Shown piece by piece: positions 1 to 9,800 of a stretch of DNA of 64,000 nt (position 1 is its first letter; every line of letters starts with the position of its first letter). The stretch is from Pectobacterium wasabiae CFBP 3304 (GTDB lineage Bacteria > Pseudomonadota > Gammaproteobacteria > Enterobacterales > Enterobacteriaceae). The position numbers and the translations under genes were made by a program. The notes under the pieces are model-generated. The model made no database searches. It worked only from the letters and a program-made list of their open reading frames with translations, and had not been told where the DNA came from. The DNA lies in assembly GCF_001742185.1 (NCBI RefSeq), contig NZ_CP015750.1, positions 124,001 to 188,000 on the forward strand, written 5' to 3'.

Positions 1-458
1 TTAATGACATTGCCGCACTGCTTGCCAGCGCCGGAATTCAGCTAGAACACTGGCAAACCGAAGCGCCTCCACTCGATGCCAGCAGCGAAACCATTTTGAC
101 GCAGTATCATGCCGATATTGAGCGGCTTAAACAGCAAGAAGGCTACACCTCCGCCGATGTGATCAGCCTGACGCCAGACCACGCAGAGAGAAAGGCACTA
201 CGGGATAAATTCCTTCAGGAACATACCCATAGCGAAGATGAAGTGCGCTTTTTTGTACGTGGTAGCGGTGCGTTCTTCGTGCCGATTGGCGAGCAGGTTT
301 TCCAACTGACCTGTGAAGCAGGCGATCTCTTACGCGTCCCCGCCAACACACCGCACTGGTTTGACTGTGGTGAATTTCCTGATTTTGTTGCGATCCGTAT
401 TTTTACCAATCCAGAAGGCTGGGTTGGGCACTTTACCGGGCGAGAGACGTTTCACTAA
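1..458 (+). CDS. mtnD: Acireductone dioxygenase MtnD (5' end outside window)
   Basis: Methionine-salvage enzyme of the cupin fold that oxidises acireductone to the 2-keto acid precursor of methionine (metal-dependent, cytosolic). The reading frame is open from base 3 and has no start inside the window, so about 22 N-terminal residues lie upstream. The metal-binding set is intact: His-Thr-His and Glu in HTHSEDE (bases 222-242) and a later His in TPHW (about base 354). The 44-residue spacing between first and last His matches the family (His96/His140 in the Klebsiella enzyme). An internal TTG at 96 is in frame but would delete part of the fold. It is probably the last gene of an mtn operon coming from the left. 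Identification is firm; only the truncation limits it. Confidence 0.93.
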   Translation, partial: NDIAALLASAGIQLEHWQTEAPPLDASSETILTQYHADIERLKQQEGYTSADVISLTPDHAERKALRDKFLQEHTHSEDEVRFFVRGSGAFFVPIGEQVFQLTCEAGDLLRVPANTPHWFDCGEFPDFVAIRIFTNPEGWVGHFTGRETFH

Positions 459-672
459 TCAGCGGAAATATCTTCTACCATCAGATTACCTCGTGGCTCA
501 GAGCAGGAAAAACCGGGGCGCGCCATCGCAAAATGGCCGTCGGCATCATCGCGCCGAATGATCTATATCCAGATTATTCTCATGTACCAATAATCCCATT
601 TTATCTAGAAAAGAAGAATAATTCTGATTTGCTGTTTTTCCTTTCCCTTTACTGAGAAAAGGAGTTCTTCCA

Positions 673-1233
673 ATGCTGAGACGCAGCGGCCCAGATTGGG
701 TCAGACTTTATCCGGGTAGTGCCTCTATCCAAGATCTTCGTTCACCTTTTCGCACATCGGTGGAGAGATTTATTGCTGCACTTCAAGCTTCTAACGCACA
801 GGTGACGATATCCGCCACTCTTCGTCCTCCCGAACGCGCCTATCTGATGCACTGGTCCTGGATGATTGCACAAGGAAGGGCACAAGCAGAAAGCGCTACA
901 CCTATGGTTGGCGTAAATATTCAGTGGGTTCATCCAACTCCTGCCGAGAGTGTCCGAGCCGCCGCCGCAATGGTCAATGCTTACGGCATGAGCAGACTGA
1001 ATGTGGCACCGGCGCTACGCAGCCGCCACACGGAAGGGCATGCAATTGATATGGACATCAGTTGGCGAGGTGAACTCACAATCCAAGACAGCGGAGGCAA
1101 CAACATCAACATCAGAACACAGCCTGCCACAGGTATGAATACGGAATTACATCGTGTTGGAGCAAGCTACGGCGTCATAAAGTTTCATGGCGGAGAGAGA
1201 GATAGGCCCCATTGGTCAATTGATGGAAGGTAA
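673..1233 (+). CDS. M15-type (D-Ala-D-Ala/LAS) peptidoglycan peptidase, no signal peptide
   Basis: A 186-residue protein carrying the zinc-site signature of M15/LAS peptidases, SRHTEGHAIDMD (residues 117-128: His119, Asp126), and the C-terminal RPHW motif (His180). Such enzymes cut D-Ala-D-Ala or L-Ala-D-Glu type bonds in peptidoglycan. There is no signal peptide or membrane segment, so the product must be delivered by lysis, by a secretion machine, or act from outside. A strong Shine-Dalgarno (AAGGAG, 8 nt) supports the ATG at 673. The next gene, a lipoprotein, begins 1 base after the stop codon. Together they resemble an antibacterial effector and its periplasmic immunity protein (inference). 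No phage or type VI genes are seen nearby. Family assignment is fairly sure; the role is a guess. Confidence 0.75.
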   Translation: MLRRSGPDWVRLYPGSASIQDLRSPFRTSVERFIAALQASNAQVTISATLRPPERAYLMHWSWMIAQGRAQAESATPMVGVNIQWVHPTPAESVRAAAAMVNAYGMSRLNVAPALRSRHTEGHAIDMDISWRGELTIQDSGGNNINIRTQPATGMNTELHRVGASYGVIKFHGGERDRPHWSIDGR

Positions 1234-1234
1234 A

Positions 1235-1525
1235 ATGAAAAAATTAGTGTTTGCGTGGACAACAGCGTTGCTTCTTTCTGGCTGTGTACTGGCGAAACAC
1301 GCCGATACTTTACCCGATGACGTTAAAATATTTCTGGATAATGCTGACACCTGCCAACACTTTGCTGGTGAATGGGACAGTTCACTATCGGAAGAGCGAC
1401 AGAAGGAAATAGAACGCTCCGTGGATCAATATTGCGGTACCGCGCAGAAACAACAGTCGGTATTGCAGAAAAAATACAAGGGCAACAAAACCATCGAGAA
1501 GAAACTCGCAGCCTATCAATTCTAA
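1235..1525 (+). CDS. Small lipoprotein, candidate immunity protein for the upstream peptidase
   Basis: A 96-residue protein with a lipoprotein signal peptide: MKK, a hydrophobic stretch, then the lipobox LLSGC with the modified Cys near residue 18. The mature part is short, charged and contains two further Cys (in TCQHF and QYCGT) that could form a disulphide, as suits a periplasmic protein. ATG 1235 is used because it starts the signal peptide; an in-frame upstream start at 1187 would put 16 residues before it and overlap the peptidase gene. The TAA of the peptidase gene and this ATG are separated by one base, so translation is probably coupled. I do not recognise a named family. Periplasmic protection against the peptidase is an inference from location and coupling. 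Confidence 0.7.
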   Translation: MKKLVFAWTTALLLSGCVLAKHADTLPDDVKIFLDNADTCQHFAGEWDSSLSEERQKEIERSVDQYCGTAQKQQSVLQKKYKGNKTIEKKLAAYQF

Positions 1526-1691
1526 GCGACAGATTCTCTGCCTCTAACAACGTCAATGACGACGGCAAGGCATGATACCCACTTTCGGAACAAAAATTCA
1601 TCATAACGGTAGCGATCGCATCTGCATTTCTCCGTAGTTCCCTTTATACTGTGCGTTTTGTACCAAGACGAACGGCGAGACCCTATCAGTA

Positions 1692-2153
1692 ATGATGAAC
1701 AACGATGTCCTGCGCAGCGTGCGCTATATGCTGAATTTCAATAATGACCACCTGCTGAAGATTCTGACGCTGGTGGAGATGACCGTTCCTCCCCAGCAGT
1801 TGGCGAGCTACGTCAAAAAAGAGGGAGAAGAAGGCTATCAGCCTTGCCCGGACATCGTGATGAGCTATTTCCTGAACGGGTTGATTCTGCAAAAACGCGG
1901 TCAAGATGAGAACCAGCCTGCACCACAGTTTGAACGCAAGATGACGAATAACATTATCCTGAAAAAGCTGCGTGTCGCCTTTTCACTAAAAACGGATGAT
2001 ATTCAGGCGATCCTAATGGCACAAAATTTTCGCATTTCAGTGCCGGAAGTCACCGCGATGATGCGCGCCCCTGACCACAAAAATTATCGCACCTGCGGCG
2101 ATCAGGTGATCCGCTACTTTCTGAAAGGGCTGACCGCGCGAGTCAAAGGCTAA
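1692..2153 (+). CDS. yehS: DUF1456 family protein YehS
   Basis: A 153-residue cytosolic protein of unknown function. It has two copies of the DUF1456 helical domain (about residues 3-70 and 84-150), each with the pattern of a helix followed by a CPD or TCGDQ segment and a YFLNGL/YFLKGL helix. The stretch LKKLRVAFSLKTDDI and the block MMRAPDHKNY are near-identical to Escherichia coli YehS as I remember it. The start could be 1692 or the adjacent ATG at 1695. It appears to be a single-gene unit, with a hairpin terminator after it. No enzymatic motif is visible, so no function is proposed. Confidence 0.9.
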   Translation: MMNNDVLRSVRYMLNFNNDHLLKILTLVEMTVPPQQLASYVKKEGEEGYQPCPDIVMSYFLNGLILQKRGQDENQPAPQFERKMTNNIILKKLRVAFSLKTDDIQAILMAQNFRISVPEVTAMMRAPDHKNYRTCGDQVIRYFLKGLTARVKG

Positions 2154-2177
2154 AAGTGCCCCGTTAACAAAAGACGT

Positions 2178-2232
2178 GAGCGTTGCCTATCGACCTTTTC
2201 TCGTAAAAGCCACTGACAACGCTCCGTTTTTA
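2178..2232 (+). terminator. Hairpin terminator after yehS
   Basis: Inverted repeat GAGCGTTG/CAACGCTC (2178-2185 and 2217-2224) enclosing a smaller CTTTT/AAAAG stem and followed by CGTTTTTAG. It lies just after the yehS stop and before the convergent rpn gene, as a rho-independent terminator would. Confidence 0.55.
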
Positions 2233-2240
2233 GTACGGTA

Positions 2241-3173
2241 TCAATGTTGAGTTTCATGCAGGACAGCAGTTACCAGTTGCTCCAACTCTTCTGTCTCAAG
2301 CTGAGTAACCTGTTGCACGCTGTTCTTATCCATCCCCGTTAGCAATAAATTACGGGCAATCTGTTTGGCGCTATTTTTCATGCCTTGTGCTAATCCTTGC
2401 TGAATACCGCGTTGGACTCCCTCATCGAATCCCATTTTTTTCAATTGTTCTGCAATCGTCATAATGTCCTCCTGACCGGTTGATAGCGGTGCAGCTAGTG
2501 CGTCAATGAAATCTACGGGTTTGGATGTGTTTCCCGCTTGTGCAATATAAAATAACAGCGCTCGACGCTGGGTCAGCGGCACCGACCAGCGTTCAAATAG
2601 TAACCCAATCTCACGCGCCAACTCCAGCATATCACGGGTACGAATGTGCTTCTGTACCAGTTCCAGTAACGCCATACGCCGGTGCGTGCGAATCTCATCG
2701 TCCAGCATGACGGTTAAATCCACCAGTGGGAAGGGTTGTTCATACAGCGTTTGTGCCAATACAGGATCGGCAAAACTGTCCAACCACCGCAGACTATAAG
2801 GATAAGGCTTCGACCTACCATGGTAAAACAGCAGCGGCACCACCAATGGTAAGCGATCGTGTCCCTGATCCAGATGTTGCTGCATGGCGGCCAGGCAATA
2901 GCGCAGCAGCCGGAAAGCCATCTGCTTTTCTGGGCGACTTTGGTGTTCAATCACACAGTAAATATACCCTTTGCCTGCGGTCGTACGCAGTGAGTACAAC
3001 ACGTCCGATATCCGCGCACGCAGCTTTTCATCGATAAACGACGCCGACTCCAGTTGCAGCGTGCTGAAATCACATCGCTCACGGATTTCATTCGGCAGAT
3101 GAATGGTCAGAAAATCCCGTGCGACGGCGATGTCGCTTAGAAACTGTTTGAAAATCGCATCATGCGATGGCAT
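2241..3173 (-). CDS. Rpn family recombination-promoting nuclease (YhgA-like, PD-(D/E)XK)
   Basis: A 310-residue protein of the Rpn/YhgA family, DNA endonucleases that promote RecA-independent recombination in E. coli (often annotated 'putative transposase'). The PD-(D/E)XK core is present: Asp57 in SDVLYS and Glu76-x-Gln78 in CVIEHQS, followed by the family block VPLLFYHG and SPYPYSLRWLDSF-like sequence. The C-terminal third has a run of GI/GL-Q repeats (FDEGVQRGIQQGLAQGMK), a low-complexity part that is typical of Rpn proteins and often size-variable. I start at the ATG giving MPSHDAIF, which aligns with E. coli RpnA; a start 8 codons upstream (3197) is possible. Single gene, convergent with yehS, no IS ends detected. 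Confidence 0.85.
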   Translation of the reverse strand: MPSHDAIFKQFLSDIAVARDFLTIHLPNEIRERCDFSTLQLESASFIDEKLRARISDVLYSLRTTAGKGYIYCVIEHQSRPEKQMAFRLLRYCLAAMQQHLDQGHDRLPLVVPLLFYHGRSKPYPYSLRWLDSFADPVLAQTLYEQPFPLVDLTVMLDDEIRTHRRMALLELVQKHIRTRDMLELAREIGLLFERWSVPLTQRRALLFYIAQAGNTSKPVDFIDALAAPLSTGQEDIMTIAEQLKKMGFDEGVQRGIQQGLAQGMKNSAKQIARNLLLTGMDKNSVQQVTQLETEELEQLVTAVLHETQH

Positions 3174-3328
3174 CTCGTCCCCTTCCCTGTCAGACACTGG
3201 ATAAAAATTCAGTGGGAGAGTAACGGGGACGCGATAAGAAAGCAGAAAAGAGCGTAGAAAGTGGAAAGCGCCCCGAAGAAAAATCTGTTTATGTCGAGGC
3301 GCTGAGTGCAGACAGGGGGCCGTTTCCG

Positions 3329-4162
3329 TCAGGCGGCCTCATGCTTTTCCATCGTCAGCAGCGCAGGCGTCGCTTCAACATGCAGCGCCGGGTGACGACA
3401 GAAGCGGACGACATCGCCGACCACCAGCAGGCTCGGCGACTGTGGCTGATAGCGCGCCAATAATGCCGGTAAGGTCGCCAGCGTCGCGGTTAGTAATCGC
3501 TGATCGGGTTGAGTACCGCGTTCGATAATCGCAACAGGCGTCTGTGCTGACAGCCCGTGTTCAATCAAGCGCTGGCACAGTCGACTGCTGTGGCTCAGCC
3601 CCATATAAAACACCAGCGTTTGCTGGCTGTCCGCCAACGTCGACCAGTCCAGTTGCGGCTCGCCGTCGCGCGAATGACCGGTCACGAAACGCACCGACTG
3701 TGCACAAGCACGGTGCGTTAGCGGAAGTCCCACGGCCGCCGCACAACCTGTCGCGGCGGTAATGCCCGGCACCACATGACAGACGATCCCCGCCTGCTGG
3801 GCATAATCCATCTCTTCGCCGCCGCGCCCAAAAATAAACGGGTCGCCGCCTTTAAGACGGATCACCCGCTGCCCAGCCTGCGCCAGCTCAACCAACAGTT
3901 GATTAATTTTTTCCTGTGACAGTCGATGACAGCCGCGCGTTTTACCCACGTCGATACACAGCGCCAACTCTGGCACCAGATCCATAATCTCCGCCGATAC
4001 CAGCCGATCGTAGACCACTACATCCGCCTGCTGGATTGCCCGCAGCGCCTTCAGCGTCAGCAGTTCTGCATCACCCGGCCCTGCGCCCACCAGCCAGATT
4101 TCACCGCCGAGTACGGGCTGACGCCGCTGACCTTGTGCCAATATTGATTGTGTTGTCATCAT
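3329..4162 (-). CDS. cobA: Uroporphyrinogen-III C-methyltransferase (siroheme branch)
   Basis: SAM-dependent enzyme that methylates uroporphyrinogen III at C2 and C7 to give precorrin-2, the precursor of siroheme, which nitrite reductase needs. It has about 277 residues and lacks the N-terminal dehydrogenase/ferrochelatase part of CysG, so it is the stand-alone SUMT type. Visible family motifs are [12 protein letters not shown] at the N-terminus, [24 protein letters not shown] and [21 protein letters not shown]. It is the last gene of the nas operon, 25 bases after nasA, and shares that operon's regulation. Start 4162 or 4159 is placed behind a GAGG Shine-Dalgarno; the longer ORF start at 4174 overlaps this site. 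Location beside nitrite reductase explains why a second SUMT beside CysG would be kept. Confidence 0.93.
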   Translation of the reverse strand: MMTTQSILAQGQRRQPVLGGEIWLVGAGPGDAELLTLKALRAIQQADVVVYDRLVSAEIMDLVPELALCIDVGKTRGCHRLSQEKINQLLVELAQAGQRVIRLKGGDPFIFGRGGEEMDYAQQAGIVCHVVPGITAATGCAAAVGLPLTHRACAQSVRFVTGHSRDGEPQLDWSTLADSQQTLVFYMGLSHSSRLCQRLIEHGLSAQTPVAIIERGTQPDQRLLTATLATLPALLARYQPQSPSLLVVGDVVRFCRHPALHVEATPALLTMEKHEAA

Positions 4163-4187
4163 GTCACACCTCATTACGCCGTGGCGC

Positions 4188-6896
4188 TCAACCTGCTTTT
4201 TTCAATTCATTGACCGTTATCGGCACATGCTGACTCAATAACGCCTTCAGTTCGGGGATACAGGAACCGCAGTTAGTGCCGCATTTCAGCGTGCCGCCTA
4301 ATGCCGCCACGCTGTGGCACCCTTTGCGAATCGCGCCAACAATGATCGCCTCGCCAACGCTATAGCAACTGCAAATCGTTGCGCCTTGCTTCACTTGTCC
4401 CTGCGGTGCCTGACCCGCTAGCAGCGCGTGACGCTCGTGCGCTAGCTGCGGTGGCGTGATAAACGCCTGACGCACCGCATCGCTGTCGATGCGCAGCGCC
4501 TGTGCACTGACATAGCAGGCCAGCACTACGTGCCCCTCTCGCCAGCCAACCAGATGAAATACGCCGTTACCCTGCGCGATCTGGCACTGCATGTTTTCCA
4601 ATCCATAATGCTCAATCAGCCATGCCTGCCAGTCGTTTACCGGCGTGTGGTCGGCAAACAGATACTGCGTCACGCCCTCATGAGGGATCTTGCTCCAATA
4701 GGTCGCAGGTGGCGGCAAAACATCATGTTCTGTGGGTAATGTTAATAGCGATGAAACGGGTTCATCGGCAAAAAACAGCGTGGCCTGCCAGGCGGTATGC
4801 CACGGCTGGATACGTACCCGACTGTGCTTGCTTTCCGGCTGGCCGGAATAGGGATCGGTAATCGGGGCAACTAAACTGTCGGCTCGTGCCTGAGCGCTGA
4901 ACTGTTGATTCCAGTGCATCGGCACGAACACGCTGCCGCGCACCTGCCCGACGTCGAGACGCGCCCGCGCCAGCATCCAGCCGTGCACCGACGACAGACG
5001 CACCAGATCGCCCGCCTGAATATCATGCGTCTGCGCATCCTGTGGGTGCAGCTCGCAATAAGGTTCGCTGATATGACGCATCAGACGGACGGCTTTACCA
5101 GTACGCGTCATGGTGTGCCACTGATCGCGAATGCGCCCGGTGTTCAATACCAGTGGATACGCTGCGCTCCACGAGCTTTGTGGCAGCGACGGCGTTACCG
5201 CCACCAGACGCGCTTTTCCGTCCACATGCCAGAATCGTCCATCGTCACCCAGTCGCGCACGCCCGTGCGGGAACGCGGCATTCACCGGCCACTGTATCGG
5301 TTCCAACTGCTGCCACTGCTGATTGCTGAGCGTTGCCAGCCCGCTGATATCAAACGCACGGCTGCCGTTATTTTCAAACCCCGACAGAGCCGCATGTTCG
5401 CGGAAAATCTCTGCGGGATGCTGATAAGTGAACGCGTCGGCAAATCCCATGCGCTGTGCCACCTGACTCAACATCCACCAGTCGGCTTTGGCTTCTCCCG
5501 GCGCAGGCAGAAAGGCACGCTGGCGAGACAACCGGCGTTCGGAATTGGTCACCGTACCGTCTTTTTCCCCCCAGCCTAACGCAGGGAGTAAGATATCGGC
5601 GGTTTCTGCGGTATCGGTATGACGCATCACCTCGGAGACAATTACCAGCGGGCAGCGCTCCAGCGCCTGTTTCACGCGGTCGGCATCCGGCATCGATACC
5701 ACCGGATTGGTGCCCATAATCCACACGGCTTTAATGTCGCCGCGTTCAACCGCACGGAACAGATCCACCGCATTCAGACCGGGCTGTGTCGCTACGTTAT
5801 CGCTCCGCCAAAAACGTCCCACGCGATCGATATCCTGCGGCGTAAACCCCATATGGCTGGCAAGCTGATTAGCCAGTCCGCCGACTTCCCGACCGCCCAT
5901 AGCATTTGGCTGTCCGGTTATCGAAAAGGGACCACTACCAGGTAAACCGATTTTGCCGCTCAGCAGATGAACATTGATAATCGCATTACATTTATCGCTG
6001 CCGGAAGACGACTGATTGACGCCCTGAGAATAGAGCGTAACCACCTTCTCGCTGGTGCTGAATAAGTGATAGAAACACGCGATATCGGCCTCATCCAATT
6101 GACAGAAATCTGCCACCTGCGCCACCGACCATGCTTGCGCTGACAGTAGTGCTTCCTGCACGCCGGAAAAGCGTCCAGCCAATGCGGCGAGATCGATACG
6201 CGAGTCCTGTGCAATCCAATGCAGCAGGCCGTTAAACAGCCCGGCATCGCTGCCGGGTTGCAGCGGCAAATGCAGATCGGCAATATCACAGGTTGCGGTG
6301 CGTCGCGGGTCGATCACCACCACCTGCATCTGCGGCCGCTGCCGTTTCGCCTGCACCAACCGCTGATACACCACCGGATGTGCCCAGGCAGTATTCGAGC
6401 CCACCAGCACCACCACATCCGCCTGTTCAATATCTTCATAATTACAGGGAACGGCATCCGCCCCTAATCCGCGCTTGTAGCCAACCACCGCCGACGCCAT
6501 ACACAGGCGTGAGTTGGTGTCCATATTGGCGATGCCAATAAAACCCTTCATCAGCTTATTAGCGACGTAATAATCCTCCGTCAACAACTGGCCTGAACCG
6601 TAAAAAGCCACCGACTGCGGGCCGTGCTGCTGCATGGTCGCCAGCAGCCGTTCGGCTACCGTATCGAGCGCCAGCTCCCAGCTAACGCGACGCCCTTCCA
6701 CTAGCGGCCACAGCAATCGGCCTTTTAAATCCAGCGTATCTCCCAGCGCGGAACCTTTGACGCACAGGCGACCAAAGTTCGCCGGGTGTACGGGATCGCC
6801 GCTGATCTTTACCGCACCTTGCCCATCGTGTTCTGCCAGCACGCCACAGCCGACGCCACAATACGGGCAGGTTGTCCGACAGACGCGCGCGTTCAT
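4188..6896 (-). CDS. nasA: Assimilatory nitrate reductase, molybdopterin catalytic subunit
   Basis: A 902-residue cytosolic molybdenum enzyme that reduces nitrate to nitrite. The N-terminal [4Fe-4S] ligands are Cys10, Cys13, Cys17 and Cys45 (CPYCGVGC...RLCVKG), followed by the bis-MGD fold ([44 protein letters not shown]) and the C-terminal molybdopterin dinucleotide binding domain ([17 protein letters not shown]). The last 60 residues form a BFD-like [2Fe-2S] domain (ICSCYSV...[11 protein letters not shown]), as in enterobacterial NasA. The ATG overlaps the TGA of nasCB as ATGA, so translation is coupled; the longer ORF start at 6968 would run back into nasCB. The electron donor is predicted to be the NasC part of the preceding gene. 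No key residue seems missing. Confidence 0.96.
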   Translation of the reverse strand: MNARVCRTTCPYCGVGCGVLAEHDGQGAVKISGDPVHPANFGRLCVKGSALGDTLDLKGRLLWPLVEGRRVSWELALDTVAERLLATMQQHGPQSVAFYGSGQLLTEDYYVANKLMKGFIGIANMDTNSRLCMASAVVGYKRGLGADAVPCNYEDIEQADVVVLVGSNTAWAHPVVYQRLVQAKRQRPQMQVVVIDPRRTATCDIADLHLPLQPGSDAGLFNGLLHWIAQDSRIDLAALAGRFSGVQEALLSAQAWSVAQVADFCQLDEADIACFYHLFSTSEKVVTLYSQGVNQSSSGSDKCNAIINVHLLSGKIGLPGSGPFSITGQPNAMGGREVGGLANQLASHMGFTPQDIDRVGRFWRSDNVATQPGLNAVDLFRAVERGDIKAVWIMGTNPVVSMPDADRVKQALERCPLVIVSEVMRHTDTAETADILLPALGWGEKDGTVTNSERRLSRQRAFLPAPGEAKADWWMLSQVAQRMGFADAFTYQHPAEIFREHAALSGFENNGSRAFDISGLATLSNQQWQQLEPIQWPVNAAFPHGRARLGDDGRFWHVDGKARLVAVTPSLPQSSWSAAYPLVLNTGRIRDQWHTMTRTGKAVRLMRHISEPYCELHPQDAQTHDIQAGDLVRLSSVHGWMLARARLDVGQVRGSVFVPMHWNQQFSAQARADSLVAPITDPYSGQPESKHSRVRIQPWHTAWQATLFFADEPVSSLLTLPTEHDVLPPPATYWSKIPHEGVTQYLFADHTPVNDWQAWLIEHYGLENMQCQIAQGNGVFHLVGWREGHVVLACYVSAQALRIDSDAVRQAFITPPQLAHERHALLAGQAPQGQVKQGATICSCYSVGEAIIVGAIRKGCHSVAALGGTLKCGTNCGSCIPELKALLSQHVPITVNELKKAG

Positions 6897-9800
6897 GATG
6901 CTTTCGCCATAGCATTGTCTACCAGACCGACGCTTTCCGGCACAGCCAGCGGTTGACGGCATACCCAAATTTCGTCGTCTTCCACGCGCACCGGCCAGGC
7001 GCGAACATACAACGCACTGTCATCCGTGCTGACGCCATCTCGTAGCTTGAAGCGTTTTTTGTACAGCGGAGAAATCACCACCGGCTCACCCGCGACATCA
7101 CCGATCAACCCACGCGACAGCACATTCGCCCCGCTGCCCGGTTCGTGGTTTTCTAACGCGTACACCTGCTGCTCGCTGCCCGGCAGGTGGAACAGCGCGA
7201 TCTGCTGCTGCCCGAGGCGGGCCGCCATGCCGGCATGACGCGGAATGTCACCCAGCGTCGCGACCTGTACCCATTCGGCTTCATGCGCGGCGGGTTTCAG
7301 AGCTACCGGTTCTGGCGATATCGCTTTTTCATGCTCCTGCGCTGGACGGATCTGCCCGCGCTCCGGCACCATCACCACCGCTTCATCCGGACTATCGCTG
7401 TTCAGGAAGCCACGGAACAACGCCAGACGTTCCGGGCTTTCGAGCGTGGTTTGCCATTCGCACTGGTAGGCCTCCACCACGCGCTGCATCTCTTTATCTA
7501 ACTCTTCGCCGATATTCAGACTGTCTTCCAGAATCACCTGACGCAGATAGTCGATACCGCCTTCCAGATTGTCCATCCAGGTGCTGGTTCGCTGGAGACG
7601 ATCGCCAGTGCGGATATAAAACATCAAGACCCGATCAATGGTGCGCAACAGGGTTTCGGTATCCAGATCGCTGGCAAACAGATCCGCATGACGCGGTTTC
7701 ATGCCGCCGTTGCCACACACGTAGAGATTCCAGCCTTTGTCTGTGGCAATCACACCGATATCTTTGCTTTGTGCCTCCGCACATTCGCGGGTACAGCCGG
7801 AAACCGCCATTTTGACTTTATGCGGTGAGCGTAGCCCTTTGTAGCGCTGCTCCAGTTGGATTGCCAGCCCGGTGGAATCCTGCACGCCGTAGCGGCACCA
7901 GGTCGATCCCACGCAGGATTTCACGGTACGCAGCGATTTACCGTAGGCATGACCGGTTTCAAATCCAGCGTCGATCAGTTCACGCCAGATCGCCGGAAGC
8001 TGTTCCAATCGTGCACCAAATAAATCCACCCGCTGCCCGCCAGTGATCTTGGTGTACAGGTTATAGCGCTGCGCCACCTGACCGATAGCGATCAGTCCTG
8101 CCGGGGTGATCTCCCCCGCCGGAACACGCGGCACGACGGAATAGGTGCCATCTTTCTGGATGTTGGCAAAGAAACGGTCGTTGGTATCCTGCAACGGCAG
8201 ATGCTGCGGTTGCAGCAGATAGTCATTCCAGCAGGACGCCAGCATAGAACCCACCAGCGGCTTACACACTTCACAACCTAAACCGTGGCCGTAACGCTCA
8301 AGAAGGATGTCGAACGAGCGGATCTCATGCACGCGGATCAGGTGATATAGTTCCTGACGTGAGTAGGCGAAGTGCTCGCAAATATCCTTTTTCACTTCGA
8401 CGCCCAGTTGCGTCAGTTCGTACTCCATCACCTGCTTAAGCAGTGGCACACAGCCACCGCAGCCCGTTCCCGCTTTGGTGCAGGTTTTCAACGCGCCCAG
8501 TTCGCCGCAGCCGCCCGCTACCGCAGCGGAGATATCGCCTTTGCTGACGTTATGACAGGAACAGATCTGTGCAGTGGCCGGTAAGGCCGCCACGCCCAGC
8601 CCTTTCGGTGCATCGCCAGAACGCGCAGGTAAAATCAGCCCTTCCGGCTGTGCAGGCAACGGCATATCGTTAAGCATCATTTGCAACAGCGTACTGTAAT
8701 CACTGCTGTCGCCAATCAGTACCGCCCCCAGTAAATGCTTACCGTCGGCAGAAACGACGATTTTCTTGTAGACTTCGTTCGGGCCATCCGTCCACTGGTA
8801 GCTTTGGCTCCCCGCGGTGCGCCCGTGCGCATCGCCAATCGAAGCCACTTCCACACCCAGCAGCTTCAATTTGGTACTCATATCTGCGCCGGTAAACGGC
8901 GTATCACGCTGCGCTAACGTATCCGCCACGCTGCGTGCCATCTGGTAGCCCGGTGCCACCAGCCCGAAAATCTGGCCTTTCCACAGCGCACATTCACCAA
9001 TAGCGAAAATCGCATCGTCTGAGGTCTGGCAACGGTCATCGATCACGATACCGCCGCGCGGCCCTTTCTCTAAATCACAGCTATCCGCCAGTTTGTCGCG
9101 CGGACGAATGCCTGCGGAAAATAGCACCAGATCGGTTTCCAACACGCTGCCGTCAGCAAAGCAGAGACGATGCAATGCCTGCTCGCCGTCAGTAATTTCA
9201 CGTGTTTCTTTGCTGACATGAATCTGTACGCCCAGCGCCTCGATCTTGCGACGCAGCATGGCGGCACCGCCGTCATCCAACTGCACCGCCATCAGGCGCG
9301 GTGCAAATTCCACCACATGAGTATCTAGCCCCAATTGACGCAGGGCGTTGGCGGCTTCCAGCCCCAGTAAACCGCCACCAATCACCACACCGGATGTGGC
9401 CTTTTTCGCCTGCACCGCAATCGCATCCAGATCGTCCAGCGTGCGATAAACCAAACAACCAGGGCGCGTATTGCCGGGGATTGGCGGAACAAACGCGTAA
9501 GATCCCGTCGCCAACACCAGTTTGTCGTAGGCGGTTTCTCGGCCCTGCGCATCACATACGCACTGACGTTCACGATCGATCGCCACAATCTCGCTGCTGC
9601 TGCGCAATTCAATGCCGCTCTCGGCAAAAAAGCCGTCTTTTACCAGCGACAGCGACGCGGCGCTACGCCCGGAAAAATATTCAGAAAGATGGACACGATC
9701 GTAGGCTTCATGGCGTTCTTCGCCAAATACCACGATGTGGTAATGCTGGTGCAGGTCACGCTCAACCAATTGTTCAAGAAAATAGTGGCCGACCATACCG

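Noticed and set aside
1645..1650. TATACT as the yehS -10 box
   Set aside because: The -35 region at 17 bases (CTGCAT) is a poor match, so the promoter is not certain enough to list.
2241..3173. Rpn gene as part of an insertion sequence
   Set aside because: The family is a nuclease misnamed transposase; no terminal inverted repeats or target duplications were found.
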